Shown piece after piece: positions 54,254-63,877 of a DNA stretch of 64,000 bases. The notes beneath the pieces were generated by a model, which was given only the letters and a program-made list of their open reading frames with translations, was not told the DNA's origin and made no database searches. A program made the position numbers and the translations under genes. Positions within the stretch are counted from its first letter, which is position 1; each line of letters opens with the position of its first letter. Source of the DNA: UBA10324 sp038326325 (GTDB lineage: Bacteria > Bacteroidota > Bacteroidia > Chitinophagales > UBA10324); contig JBBQJW010000008.1 in assembly GCA_038326325.1 (NCBI GenBank), forward strand, positions 62,001-126,000, in the 5' to 3' direction.

Positions 54254-55420
54254 ATGCGAAAAAAAATCCTCCTTCTTGGCTCCGGTGAATTAGGAAAAGA
54301 ATTTGCGATCGCCTGTCAACGGTTGGGGCAATATGTGATCGCGGTTGATTCGTATGCGGGTGCCCCGGCAATGCAGGTTGCACAAGAATTCGAAGTGATT
54401 GATATGCTGAATGGAGATGCGCTCGATAAAGTTGTCGCAAAACATCAACCCGATATTATTGTTCCGGAAATTGAAGCGATTCGAACCGAGCGGTTTTATG
54501 ATTATGAACAGAAAGGAATTCAGGTAGTGCCGAGCGCGCGCGCCGCGAATTTCACAATGAACAGAAAAGCGATTCGCGATTTGGCGTCTAAGGAATTAGC
54601 ACTTCGCACGGCGAAATATTTTTACGCTGAAACGATTGACGAATTCAAAAAAGCGATTGACGAAATTGGAATTCCGTGCGTGGTGAAACCATTGATGAGT
54701 AGCAGTGGCAAGGGACAAAGTGTGGTGAAATCAGTGTCTGATATTGATCACTCATGGAATTACGCGATGGAAGGAAGTCGCGGCGATTTAAAAGTTGTGA
54801 TTGTGGAAGAGTTCATAAAATTTTATGAAGAAATTACTTTGCTCACTGTTACACAACGGAATGGTGTTACACTTTTCTGTCCGCCCATCGGACACAGACA
54901 AGAGCGCGGAGACTATCAGGAAAGTTGGCAGCCATGCGCGATGAGTATAACAGATTTAAAAGAAGCGCAAGAGATGGCGCGGAAAGTAACGGCCGCTTTA
55001 ACAGGTTTCGGAATATGGGGAGTGGAATTTTTCCTGACTGACAATGGAGTTTACTTCAGCGAACTTTCGCCTCGACCGCATGATACCGGAATGGTAACAC
55101 TCGCCAACTCGCAAAACTTCAATGAGTTTGAATTGCACGCACGAGCGGTTTTAGGATTACCGATTCCTGAAATCACATTAGAGAAGGCAGCAGCAAGCGC
55201 TGTGATATTAGCGACTGAAGAAAATAATAATCAATCGAAATATTCCGGATTGAATGAAGCCGCCTCGATTCCAAAATCAGATTTTAAATTATTCGGAAAA
55301 CCTACGACAAGAAAATATCGTCGCATGGGTGTTACACTCGCTTTCGATAAAGTTGGAACATCAACTGATGAGTTAAGAAAGCGCGCGAAGGAAGTTGCCG
55401 ATAAAATAAAAGTGGGTTAA
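54254..55420 (+). CDS. purT: Formate-dependent phosphoribosylglycinamide formyltransferase (PurT)
   Basis: 388 residues matching PurT throughout: LLGSGELGKEFAIACQRLG, PEIEAIRTERFYDYEQ, NFTMNRKAIRDLASKEL, VKPLMSSSGKGQSVV (ATP-grasp loop) and GIWGVEFFLT...FSELSPRPHDTGMV. It catalyses formylation of GAR with formate and ATP in purine synthesis. Its last bases overlap the convergent aminotransferase gene by 4 bp. Confidence 0.96.
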   Translation: MRKKILLLGSGELGKEFAIACQRLGQYVIAVDSYAGAPAMQVAQEFEVIDMLNGDALDKVVAKHQPDIIVPEIEAIRTERFYDYEQKGIQVVPSARAANFTMNRKAIRDLASKELALRTAKYFYAETIDEFKKAIDEIGIPCVVKPLMSSSGKGQSVVKSVSDIDHSWNYAMEGSRGDLKVVIVEEFIKFYEEITLLTVTQRNGVTLFCPPIGHRQERGDYQESWQPCAMSITDLKEAQEMARKVTAALTGFGIWGVEFFLTDNGVYFSELSPRPHDTGMVTLANSQNFNEFELHARAVLGLPIPEITLEKAAASAVILATEENNNQSKYSGLNEAASIPKSDFKLFGKPTTRKYRRMGVTLAFDKVGTSTDELRKRAKEVADKIKVG

Positions 55421-56646
55421 ACAGTAGCGCTCACACTTTTATTTTTAATAACTCTCCCCGGATAAACTTTCAGCGCTTCATCTAAACACTCCATGGCGTT
55501 TTTCAAATCTTCCTTGTTCAGCACATACGCCAAGCGCACCTCATTTTTCCCTTTTCCGGGAGTAGAATAAAATCCGGTTGCAGGTGCAAGCATTACAGTT
55601 TGGTTCTTGTACGAAAAAGATTCCAACAACCACTGACAGAATTTATCGGAGTCGTCAATTGGTAAACTTGCAATTGTATAAAATGCACCACCAGGTTTCG
55701 GACATGTAACACCTTCCATTTTATTCAACGAGTCAACAGTCAGGTTCCGTCGGCTGATATATTCTTTATTAATTTCTTCGAAATAATTATCAGCAACTTT
55801 CAATGCTGCTTCAGAAGCAATTTGTCCGAAAGTCGGCGGCGATAATCTCGCCTGTGCAAACTTTAGCATCGTATTCATCAACTCTTCATTGCGCGTAATC
55901 ACACAACCCACGCGCGCGCCACACATGCTGAATCGTTTTGAAACTGAATCAATTACCACTACATTTTTTTCCAATCCCTCCAGATTCAAAACAGAGAAAT
56001 GTTTCTTTCCATCGTAACAGAAATCACGATACACTTCATCAACAAAAAAGAAAAGATCATACTTGATAACTAACTTTCTTAGTTCATTTAATTCTTTTTC
56101 AGAATATAAATAACCGGTAGGGTTATTCGGATTGCAAATCAGAATCGCTTTTGTTTTATCCGTGATTTGTTTTTCAAAATCAGAAATAGGAGGCAACGCA
56201 AAACTTGTTTCAATGTGTGATGTAACAGGCACGACATTAATATTCGCCGCGCAAGCGAATCCATTGTAGTTCGCGTAAAAAGGTTCCGGAATAATTATTT
56301 CGTCACTGGAATTCATACAACTCATCATAGCAAACGAGAGTGCTTCAGAACCGCCGGTCGTAATAATCACCTGCGAATAGTCAATGTCAATTTTATACTT
56401 GCTTTTATAATTCTCAGCAGTCGCTTTTCGGTAACTTTCAATTCCGGCGCTATGACTGTATTCCAATACTTTGAAATCAATATTGCGCATCGCATCAAAA
56501 ACTTCTTGCGGAGTTTCAATATCGGGCTGACCAATATTCAGGTGATAAACTTTTTTTCCTTCCTTCTTAGCGTGTTCTGCAAACGGAACTAATTTCCGAA
56601 TGGGAGAGGCAGGCATTTGTTGTCCTTTATTTGAAATTTTCGGCAT
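55417..56646 (-). CDS. PLP-dependent class I aminotransferase
   Basis: 409 residues from the ATG at 56646 (MPKISNKGQQM). An in-frame ATG eight codons upstream lies in the terminator of the preceding gene and is rejected. Fold-type I features: NPNNPTGYLYS, DEVYRDFCYDG, and the PLP lysine in DSVSKRFSMCGARVG (about 235). The N-terminal KLVPFAEHAKKEGKKVYHLNIGQPDIETP fits aspartate/aromatic aminotransferase types. Exact substrate not clear. Confidence 0.9.
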   Translation of the reverse strand: MPKISNKGQQMPASPIRKLVPFAEHAKKEGKKVYHLNIGQPDIETPQEVFDAMRNIDFKVLEYSHSAGIESYRKATAENYKSKYKIDIDYSQVIITTGGSEALSFAMMSCMNSSDEIIIPEPFYANYNGFACAANINVVPVTSHIETSFALPPISDFEKQITDKTKAILICNPNNPTGYLYSEKELNELRKLVIKYDLFFFVDEVYRDFCYDGKKHFSVLNLEGLEKNVVVIDSVSKRFSMCGARVGCVITRNEELMNTMLKFAQARLSPPTFGQIASEAALKVADNYFEEINKEYISRRNLTVDSLNKMEGVTCPKPGGAFYTIASLPIDDSDKFCQWLLESFSYKNQTVMLAPATGFYSTPGKGKNEVRLAYVLNKEDLKNAMECLDEALKVYPGRVIKNKSVSATV

Positions 56647-56654
56647 GGTACAAA

Positions 56655-56690
56655 AATAAAAAAACTCCACCGACTGCTCGATGGAGTTTT
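56655..56690 (-). terminator. Hairpin terminator after the DUF1573 gene
   Basis: AAAACTCCA (56661-56669) pairs with TGGAGTTTT (56682-56690); on the minus strand the stem is followed by a T-rich run. It lies 23 bp after the DUF1573 stop. Confidence 0.8.
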
Positions 56691-56712
56691 TATAAGTGAA
56701 AGATTTAGAATA

Positions 56713-57216
56713 CTATTTAGGAGTAGTCTGCATCATGTTAGGTTGTTGCTCAGGAGTTGTTTGTTCAACCGGTGCAGCATCAACAGAACCTTTAATGTAA
56801 ATAACCTTGGTAGGAGTTTTTGCATTAGAAGTAATAGTGATTGACTTGTTGAAGCTACCTGCATGAGCAGCATTGTAAGTAACAGAAATCATATCTGATT
56901 TACCAGGAAGAATAGGTTCTTTAGGCCACTTTGGTGAGGTGCAACCGCAAGAAGTCTGAACATTAGTAATTACGATTGGCTCTTTACCCACATTGGTAAA
57001 AGTGAAATCGTGAGTAACAGGTTTGTTCTGAGGAATGTTAGTGAAATCCCAGGTTTCTTCTGCGAGTTTGAAGTCACCAGCGTTTGGATTATCAGGTGCA
57101 ACTACCGGTGCCGGAGCTGTTGTTCCTGTTGTTCCCTGTACAGGAGTTGTTGTTTGTGCGAATGAAACACCAGTTACAAAAGCCAGTGTAATCATAGTTG
57201 CGAAGATTCTTTTCAT
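56713..57216 (-). CDS. DUF1573 secreted protein
   Basis: 167 residues from the ATG at 57216, which begins a signal peptide (MKRIFATMITLAFVTGVSFAQ). A longer reading frame upstream lacks any domain and is rejected. The DUF1573 core is clear: FTNVGKEPIVITNVQTSCGCTSP (conserved SCGC), then ITITSNAKTPTKVIYIKG. DUF1573 domains are Ig-like and periplasmic or surface-located. It follows a second DUF1573 gene in tandem. Confidence 0.92.
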   Translation of the reverse strand: MKRIFATMITLAFVTGVSFAQTTTPVQGTTGTTAPAPVVAPDNPNAGDFKLAEETWDFTNIPQNKPVTHDFTFTNVGKEPIVITNVQTSCGCTSPKWPKEPILPGKSDMISVTYNAAHAGSFNKSITITSNAKTPTKVIYIKGSVDAAPVEQTTPEQQPNMMQTTPK

Positions 57217-57295
57217 TTTCTTGGATTTTTTAGAGTTTAAAAGTTTATTAATTGGTTTTCGAAATTTGCAATGATGGTGCCAAAAGAAAGGAATA

Positions 57296-57757
57296 TTATT
57301 GATGATTAGAAGTTTTTTTGATTGAATCTGATTTTGCATCGTTGAATTTTTCATTTAACAATTCGCCCTGAATGTAAATATCCATTTGTGGCACAGTAGC
57401 ATTAGAATAAATGTGAAGTGGTTTCATGATATGACCATATCCAATATCAGATTTAAAAGTTGCCCAGATGGAACCTGATTGCCCTGGCAAAATCGGATCT
57501 TGTGTCCATCGCGGAGTGGTACAACCGCAACCTCTTACCACATCGCTAATTACTAATGGTTTATTTCCCGTGTTAGTCACTTTATATTCATGAGTAGTTG
57601 GTTGACCTTGCTTTACTGTTCCGAAGTCAAATATTTTCTCTGATATTTTTAAAACGGCGCTGTCTTTTTTAACTGTAACAGTTTGTGCTTCTGATGAAAT
57701 ATTCAGCAGAAGAATGAATGATAAAAATAAATTTATTGAGAGGTAAATTTTTTTCAC
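57296..57757 (-). CDS. DUF1573 secreted protein (tandem paralogue)
   Basis: 153 residues with a signal peptide (MKKIYLSINLFLSFILLLNISSEAQ) and the DUF1573 core KVTNTGNKPLVISDVVRGCGCTTPRWTQDPILPGQ, then LHIYSNATVPQMDIYIQGELL. It lies 79 bp upstream of the other DUF1573 gene on the same strand; the SCGC Cys pair is RGCGC here. Confidence 0.92.
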   Translation of the reverse strand: MKKIYLSINLFLSFILLLNISSEAQTVTVKKDSAVLKISEKIFDFGTVKQGQPTTHEYKVTNTGNKPLVISDVVRGCGCTTPRWTQDPILPGQSGSIWATFKSDIGYGHIMKPLHIYSNATVPQMDIYIQGELLNEKFNDAKSDSIKKTSNHQ

Positions 57758-57945
57758 GATGGCTAATCTAAATCAAAGATGGAGATGAATTGCAAATCGG
57801 AATCCAAAAGTTTTTGTGAAAAAGAAATCTGATTACTTTTAGTCAGAATTTTTTTGAGGGAAATTATTTTTCCAACAAGAAAAATTTATCGTGATTAATT
57901 TTTGAAAATTTAATTTAGGTTTGAAGCCACAGCGAAAATTTTGTT

Positions 57946-60369
57946 ATGAAGAATCAACCACAACAAAGCATGACGGACAAATCATTGTCGTTCGACGATT
58001 TTAAAAAGGAAGTTCTAACTGATTATAGAATGGCATGCCTTAGTCGTGAAGCAAGTTTATTAGGTCGAAAGGAAGTATTGACCGGCAAAGCCAAGTTCGG
58101 AATTTTCGGCGACGGAAAGGAATTAGCACAAATCGCTATGGCGAAAGTTTTTCAGACTGGCGATTTCCGTTCGGGGTATTACCGCGACCAGACTTTTGCC
58201 TTGGCAACTGGCATTGCAACATTCGAACAATTATTCTCTCAATTATATGCCGATGATAATTTAGAACGCGAACCACACAGTGGCGGTCGCATGATGAATG
58301 CGCATTTTGCAACTCGATTAGTTGATGAAAACGGTGAATGGAAAAATCACACAGAAACAAAAAACACTTCTGCCGATGCTTCACCAACTGCATCGCAAAT
58401 GCCACGGGCATTGGGATTGGCGCTTGCATCAAAATTGTATCGCGGCTCTGAAGAATTAAAAAAATCAGAACAGTTTTCAATCAATGGTAATGAAGTCACC
58501 TTTGCAACAATCGGCGATGCATCTACTTCCGAAGGACACTTTTGGGAAACATTGAATGCAGCTGGAGTAATGAAAGTGCCGTTAGCAATTTCAGTGTGGG
58601 ATGATGGTTATGGAATTTCTGTCCCACAAAAATTTCAAACCACTAAAGAAAATATTTCTGAAATCGTAAGTGGTTTTCAAACTGATGAAAACGGAAATGG
58701 TGTTGACATTTATACAGTAAATGGGTGGGATTATGCTGCACTAATCGAGTGTTACACCAAGGCAATTGCGAAAACAAGAGCTACGCATATTCCGTGCTTG
58801 ATTCATGTGAAAGAATTAACGCAACCGCAAGGTCACTCGACTTCAGGCTCACACGAACGATACAAAACGAAGGAACGGTTAGAGTGGGAAAAAGAATTCG
58901 ACTGTAACACTCAGATGCGCAAGTGGATTTTAAAAACTGCAATTGCATCAGCCGATGAGTTGGATGAAATAGAAAATGAATCACGCAAGTCGGTTCGTGA
59001 TGCGGCTCGCAATGCACTCTTAGCTTTTAATCAACCACTAAAAGAAGAGCGCAACGAACTTGTAACATTGTTAGATGAACTTGCTTCACAAAGCGAACAC
59101 AGCGAAATCATTCTTGAGAAAAAGGATGAACTCATTCGCATGCCTGATGCAATTCGAAAGGATGCATTAATTACTGCGAGAGAAATTTTGTTACTCACGC
59201 GAAACGAATCTTCATCAGCGCGAGCGCAACTATCTGATTGGAAAAATAATTATCTCGCTCATTGCAATCGAATTTACACATCGCACTTAACAAGCGAGTC
59301 ACAACATTCAGCAATGAAAGTTGTTGAAGTAAAACCGGAATACACTGAGAACTCTTCATATGTAAACGGCTACGAAGTGTTGAATGCATTTTTCGACATC
59401 ACTCTTGAGCGAAATGAAAATGTTGTTGCGTTCGGTGAAGATGTTGGTCGCATCGGCGATGTCAATCAGGGATTCGCTGGTTTACAGGCGAAGCACGGTG
59501 ACCATCGCGTGTTCGACACCGGAATTCGCGAAGCAACTATTGTCGGGCAGGGAATAGGTTTGGCAATGCGCGGTTTTCGCCCCATTGCTGAAATTCAGTA
59601 CCTCGATTATGTTTTATATGCGCTGCAAACTTTGAGTGATGATTTGGCTACACTGTTATATCGATCAGCGGGCGGACAGAAAGCGCCGCTCATTATTAGA
59701 ACGCGCGGTCATCGCTTCGAGGGCATCTGGCATACCGGTTCGCCAATCGGCATGATTCTGAATTCCATTCGCGGCATTTATTTTTGTGTGCCGCGCAACA
59801 TGACACAGGCGGCAGGATTTTATAATACACTGTTACAGTCCGATGATCCCGCTCTTGTTATTGAGTGTTTGAATGGTTATCGGTTGAAAGAAAAACTTCC
59901 GACAAATATTGGCGACTTCACTGTTCCGCTCGGTGTACCTGAAGTCATTCGCGAAGGAGACGACATCACCATCGTTACTTATGGTTCGTGCTGCCGCGTT
60001 GCAGAAGAAGCGGCTGAAAAAGCTGCTTCAATAGGAATCTCCATTGAGATTGTGGATGTGCAAACACTGTTGCCTTTTGATATAAATCATTTGACAGTTG
60101 AGTCAATTAAAAAAACCAACCGTGTTATTTTCTTAGATGAAGATGTGCCGGGCGGTGCTTCTGCTTATATGATGCAAAAAGTTTTGGAGGAACAAAACGC
60201 ATTGCAGTACCTCGACAGTTTACCGAAAACAATTACTGCAAAAGAAAACCGCGGCGCTTATGCCAGCGACGGAAATTATTTCTGCAAGCCAAATGCTGAA
60301 GATGTGTTCGAAGCTTGTTATTATATTATGCGAGAAAGCGATCCAAATAGTTTTCCTTCATTGGATTAA
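57946..60369 (+). CDS. Fused E1 alpha/beta subunit of a 2-oxoacid (branched-chain type) dehydrogenase
   Basis: 807 residues. The E1 alpha part (about 10-390) contains the TPP region GDASTSEGHFWETLNAAGV followed by VWDDGYGIS, where most E1 alpha proteins have NNGY. The E1 beta part (about 463-790) begins NAFFDITLERNENVVAFGEDVGRIGDVNQGF and continues with GLAMRGFRPIAEIQYLDYVLYALQ. The two chains are usually separate genes; the in-frame fusion is well known in Bacteroidota. It decarboxylates a branched-chain 2-oxoacid or related substrate, feeding branched-chain fatty acid synthesis. No E2 or E3 gene is adjacent. Confidence 0.92.
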   Translation: MKNQPQQSMTDKSLSFDDFKKEVLTDYRMACLSREASLLGRKEVLTGKAKFGIFGDGKELAQIAMAKVFQTGDFRSGYYRDQTFALATGIATFEQLFSQLYADDNLEREPHSGGRMMNAHFATRLVDENGEWKNHTETKNTSADASPTASQMPRALGLALASKLYRGSEELKKSEQFSINGNEVTFATIGDASTSEGHFWETLNAAGVMKVPLAISVWDDGYGISVPQKFQTTKENISEIVSGFQTDENGNGVDIYTVNGWDYAALIECYTKAIAKTRATHIPCLIHVKELTQPQGHSTSGSHERYKTKERLEWEKEFDCNTQMRKWILKTAIASADELDEIENESRKSVRDAARNALLAFNQPLKEERNELVTLLDELASQSEHSEIILEKKDELIRMPDAIRKDALITAREILLLTRNESSSARAQLSDWKNNYLAHCNRIYTSHLTSESQHSAMKVVEVKPEYTENSSYVNGYEVLNAFFDITLERNENVVAFGEDVGRIGDVNQGFAGLQAKHGDHRVFDTGIREATIVGQGIGLAMRGFRPIAEIQYLDYVLYALQTLSDDLATLLYRSAGGQKAPLIIRTRGHRFEGIWHTGSPIGMILNSIRGIYFCVPRNMTQAAGFYNTLLQSDDPALVIECLNGYRLKEKLPTNIGDFTVPLGVPEVIREGDDITIVTYGSCCRVAEEAAEKAASIGISIEIVDVQTLLPFDINHLTVESIKKTNRVIFLDEDVPGGASAYMMQKVLEEQNALQYLDSLPKTITAKENRGAYASDGNYFCKPNAEDVFEACYYIMRESDPNSFPSLD

Positions 60370-60546
60370 TAGAAAATACAGAGGCCAGATAATCAACAGA
60401 AAATATTCGTATTTATTTTCACATCATTTGTGAAATAAATTTTCATTGCATTTCATCTTCAAATTTCCCAAACTAAGTTTCACGAATACAATTAAAACAA
60501 AAAGATAAAAAGAGTAAATCTTCAAATCGTACTTTCGCCCGCACGA

Positions 60547-62337
60547 ATGAAAAATATCCGCAACTTTTGCATTATCGCCCACATTGACCATGGGAAAAGT
60601 ACGCTCGCCGATCGCCTACTCGAAGTGACAAAAACCATTACTGAGAGGCAGATGATGAATCAGGTGCTCGACGATATGGACCTCGAGCGCGAAAAAGGAA
60701 TTACGATTAAGAGCCACGCCATTCAAATGAAGTATGCGCAGGACGGCGAGCATTATATTCTGAACCTGATTGACACGCCCGGGCATGTTGATTTCAGTTA
60801 CGAAGTGAGCCGCGCCATTGCATCGTGCGAAGGTGCGCTGTTGTTAGTTGATGCAAGTCAGGGTATTCAGGCGCAAACGATTTCGAATCTCTATCTCGCC
60901 ATTGACAATAACCTCGAAATAATTCCTGTTGTAAATAAAATTGACATGGAAGGCGCAATGGTCGAAGAAACTATGGACCAGATTGTCGACCTCATCGGTT
61001 GCAAGCGCGAAAGTATAATGACCGCCAGCGGTAAAACCGGAAAGGGTGTTGATGAAATTTTGCGTGCAATTGTTGAGCGTGTGCCTGCACCAAACGGAAA
61101 AGAAGATGCGCCGTTACAGGCGTTGATTTTCGATTCTGTATTCAATTCGTTTCGCGGCATTATTGCTTACTTCCGCGTGTTCAGCGGCGAAATAAAAAAG
61201 GGAGATAAGATTCGATTCTTCAATACCGGCCAGGATTATATCGCGGAAGAAGTTGGAGTGTTGTTATTGGAGAAAAGTCCTCGAGCGAGTGTGAAGACAG
61301 GCGATGTAGGTTATGTTATTACAGGTTTGAAAGAATCAAAAGAAGTGAAAGTCGGCGACACAATTACGTTCACCGATAATCCGTGTGAAATAGGAATTAA
61401 AGGTTTTGAAGAAGTGAAGCCAATGGTGTTCGCCGGGATTTATCCGGTTGATACAGATGATTATGAAGACATGCGCGACGCGCTTGATAGATTGAGATTG
61501 AATGATGCTTCACTCTCTTACGAACCTGAATCTTCAGTTGCTTTGGGTTTCGGATTTCGTTGCGGCTTTCTCGGAATGTTACACCTCGAAATCATTCAGG
61601 AAAGATTGGAGCGAGAGTTTAACATGAATGTAATTACAACGGTGCCCAATGTGAGTTTCTTTGCTTACACCACGCGCGGCGAAAAATTACTCATCAACAA
61701 CCCGACAGATTTTCCTGATCCAACTTTAATTGATCATGTTGAAGAGCCGTGGATTAAAGCGACAACCATTTGTAAACCCGAATACATCGGGGCCATCATC
61801 AACCTTTGCATTTACAAGCGTGGAATATTTAAAGGTCAGACTTACCTGACACCAACGCGCGTTGAGTTGGCGTTTGAATTACCTCTGACGGAAATTGTTT
61901 TTGATTTCTACGACCGATTAAAATCTATCACGCGCGGTTATGCGAGTTTCGATTATCATCCATTGGATTTTCGCGAGAGTGATTTAGTGCGACTCGATAT
62001 AAAGCTGAATGGCGATAATGTTGATGCGTTGTCAGCACTGATACACCGTGTTCGTGCTGAAGAATTCGGCCGCAAGATTTGTGTGAAGCTAAAAGAACTG
62101 TTGCCACGCCAGCAATTTGTGATAGCAATTCAGGCAGCCATCGGACAAAAAATTGTTGCACGCGAAACCATCAGCGCATTGCGAAAAGATGTTACAGCAA
62201 AGTGTTACGGTGGTGATATTTCTCGAAAGAGAAAACTTTTAGAAAAACAAAAAGAAGGAAAGAAGCGAATGAAGCAAGTAGGAAATGTCGAGATACCACA
62301 GTCAGCGTTTCTCGCAGTGTTAAAAATTGACGATTAA
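60547..62337 (+). CDS. lepA: Translation elongation factor 4 (LepA)
   Basis: 596 residues, close to the usual length. G1 AHIDHGKSTLADRL, G2 region EREKGITIKSH, G3 DTPGHVDF, G4 NKID, and the LepA C-terminal motif YGGDISRKRKLLEKQKEGKKRMKQ. It binds stalled ribosomes and promotes back-translocation. A TACTTTCG -7-like box at 60530-60537 precedes it by 9 bp. Confidence 0.97.
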   Translation: MKNIRNFCIIAHIDHGKSTLADRLLEVTKTITERQMMNQVLDDMDLEREKGITIKSHAIQMKYAQDGEHYILNLIDTPGHVDFSYEVSRAIASCEGALLLVDASQGIQAQTISNLYLAIDNNLEIIPVVNKIDMEGAMVEETMDQIVDLIGCKRESIMTASGKTGKGVDEILRAIVERVPAPNGKEDAPLQALIFDSVFNSFRGIIAYFRVFSGEIKKGDKIRFFNTGQDYIAEEVGVLLLEKSPRASVKTGDVGYVITGLKESKEVKVGDTITFTDNPCEIGIKGFEEVKPMVFAGIYPVDTDDYEDMRDALDRLRLNDASLSYEPESSVALGFGFRCGFLGMLHLEIIQERLEREFNMNVITTVPNVSFFAYTTRGEKLLINNPTDFPDPTLIDHVEEPWIKATTICKPEYIGAIINLCIYKRGIFKGQTYLTPTRVELAFELPLTEIVFDFYDRLKSITRGYASFDYHPLDFRESDLVRLDIKLNGDNVDALSALIHRVRAEEFGRKICVKLKELLPRQQFVIAIQAAIGQKIVARETISALRKDVTAKCYGGDISRKRKLLEKQKEGKKRMKQVGNVEIPQSAFLAVLKIDD

Positions 62338-62353
62338 GTTTTCTGAGTTGAAT

Positions 62354-63232
62354 ATGGAATTGTTAGACGGAAAAAAATTATCAGAACAAATTCAGGAAGA
62401 ACTTCGGTTGGAAGTTTTGGAAAGGAAGAATGCAGGAAAAAAAATTCCTCATCTCGCGGCGGTTTTGGTTGGTCATGATGGTGGTTCCGAAACTTATGTG
62501 GCAAGTAAAGTAAAGCACTGTGAAAAAATTGGTTTCAAGTCAACATTAATTCGTTTTGAAGACTCAGTAAGTGAAAATGATTTGCTGAATGAAGTGAAAC
62601 GATTGAATAATGATAATGATGTGGATGGAATACTTGTTCAACTTCCATTACCCAAACATATTGATGTAGAAAAAGTAACTGAAGGAATTTCTCCTGTGAA
62701 AGATGTAGATGGATTTTCTCCCGTTAATATCGGAAGAATGGTGAAAGGATTACCGGCTCACATTTCTGCGACACCTTACGGAATTTGGTTAATGCTGCAA
62801 CGATATAACATTGAAACATCAGGAAAACATTGCGTGGTGATTGGGCGAAGTGATATAGTTGGAAAACCCATCAGCATATTAATGGCGCAGAATGCCAATC
62901 CCGGAAATGCGACTGTTACACTCTGCCACAGTAAAACAAATGACCTCGCATCATTCACTTGCGAAGCAGATATTTTAATCGCAGCACTCGGCAAACCTGA
63001 GTTTGTGAAAGCAGATATGGTAAAGGATGGAGCGGTTGTAATTGATGTTGGCATCACGAGAATTGCTGACGCGACAAAAAAATCAGGATTCAGAATTGTT
63101 GGTGATGTTGCGTTTAACGAAGTGGCGCCAAAGTGCAGTTACATTACTCCTGTTCCAGGAGGTGTTGGTTTAATGACTATCGCTTCGTTAATGATGAACA
63201 CATTGAGCGCATGCAAAATGCGTGAGGCATGA
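62354..63232 (+). CDS. folD: Bifunctional methylene-THF dehydrogenase/cyclohydrolase (FolD)
   Basis: 292 residues from the ATG at 62354 (MELLDGKKLSEQI), the usual FolD start; an in-frame ATG at 62327 overlaps lepA and is rejected. Motifs: AAVLVGHDGGSETYVASKVKHCEKIGF (catalytic Lys), GILVQLPLPKHI, KDVDGF, VVIGRSDIVGKPISILMAQ, and PVPGGVGLMTIASLM. It supplies one-carbon units for purine and formyl-Met pathways. Confidence 0.96.
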   Translation: MELLDGKKLSEQIQEELRLEVLERKNAGKKIPHLAAVLVGHDGGSETYVASKVKHCEKIGFKSTLIRFEDSVSENDLLNEVKRLNNDNDVDGILVQLPLPKHIDVEKVTEGISPVKDVDGFSPVNIGRMVKGLPAHISATPYGIWLMLQRYNIETSGKHCVVIGRSDIVGKPISILMAQNANPGNATVTLCHSKTNDLASFTCEADILIAALGKPEFVKADMVKDGAVVIDVGITRIADATKKSGFRIVGDVAFNEVAPKCSYITPVPGGVGLMTIASLMMNTLSACKMREA

Positions 63233-63253
63233 TATTGGTTTTATATTTCGCCC

Positions 63254-63877
63254 GTGAACAAAAATCAAAAAGAGAAAGATGATTTGTTGCCTGTAATGGA
63301 ATCATTTTATTCCATTCAAGGTGAAGGATTTTATTCGGGCAATGCTGCTGTGTTCATTCGTTTGGGTGGTTGCGATGTTGGTTGTGTGTGGTGCGATGTA
63401 AAGGAAAGTTGGGACCAGAATGCGCACAAACTTTTTTCTGTTTCACAAATTGTTAATACTGCCAATCAATATCCCGCAGAGGTTTGCGTTATAACTGGCG
63501 GCGAACCACTCATGCAAAATTTGGATTCATTGACTGCTTCTTTAAAAAATTCCGGAAAGAGAACTCACTTAGAAACTTCGGGCGCCCATCAATTGAGTGG
63601 CGATTGGGATTGGATTTGTTTCTCTCCGAAAAAATTTAAAGCTCCATTCGAAGAAATTTATTCAAAGGCAGATGAATTGAAAGCGATAATTTATCATCCG
63701 TCTGATTTTGATTTCGCTCTCGAACATGCAAGCAAAGTTTCCGCAAAGTGTAAATTGTATATTCAACCCGAATGGAGTAAAGCGGAACAGATGACACCGT
63801 TAATAATTGATTTTGTGAAAAAGAATCCACGCTGGGAAATTTCATTGCAGATTCATAAATATATGAACATTGACTGA
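63254..63877 (+). CDS. queE: 7-carboxy-7-deazaguanine synthase (QueE)
   Basis: 207 residues from a GTG start at 63254. Radical-SAM cluster motif CDVGCVWC (C-x3-C-x2-C), with FYSIQGEGFYSG in front and VITGGEPLMQ after. QueE converts carboxytetrahydropterin to CDG for queuosine. The next ATG in frame is 14 codons on, just before FYSIQGEG, and would still keep the domain. Confidence 0.94.
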   Translation: MNKNQKEKDDLLPVMESFYSIQGEGFYSGNAAVFIRLGGCDVGCVWCDVKESWDQNAHKLFSVSQIVNTANQYPAEVCVITGGEPLMQNLDSLTASLKNSGKRTHLETSGAHQLSGDWDWICFSPKKFKAPFEEIYSKADELKAIIYHPSDFDFALEHASKVSAKCKLYIQPEWSKAEQMTPLIIDFVKKNPRWEISLQIHKYMNID

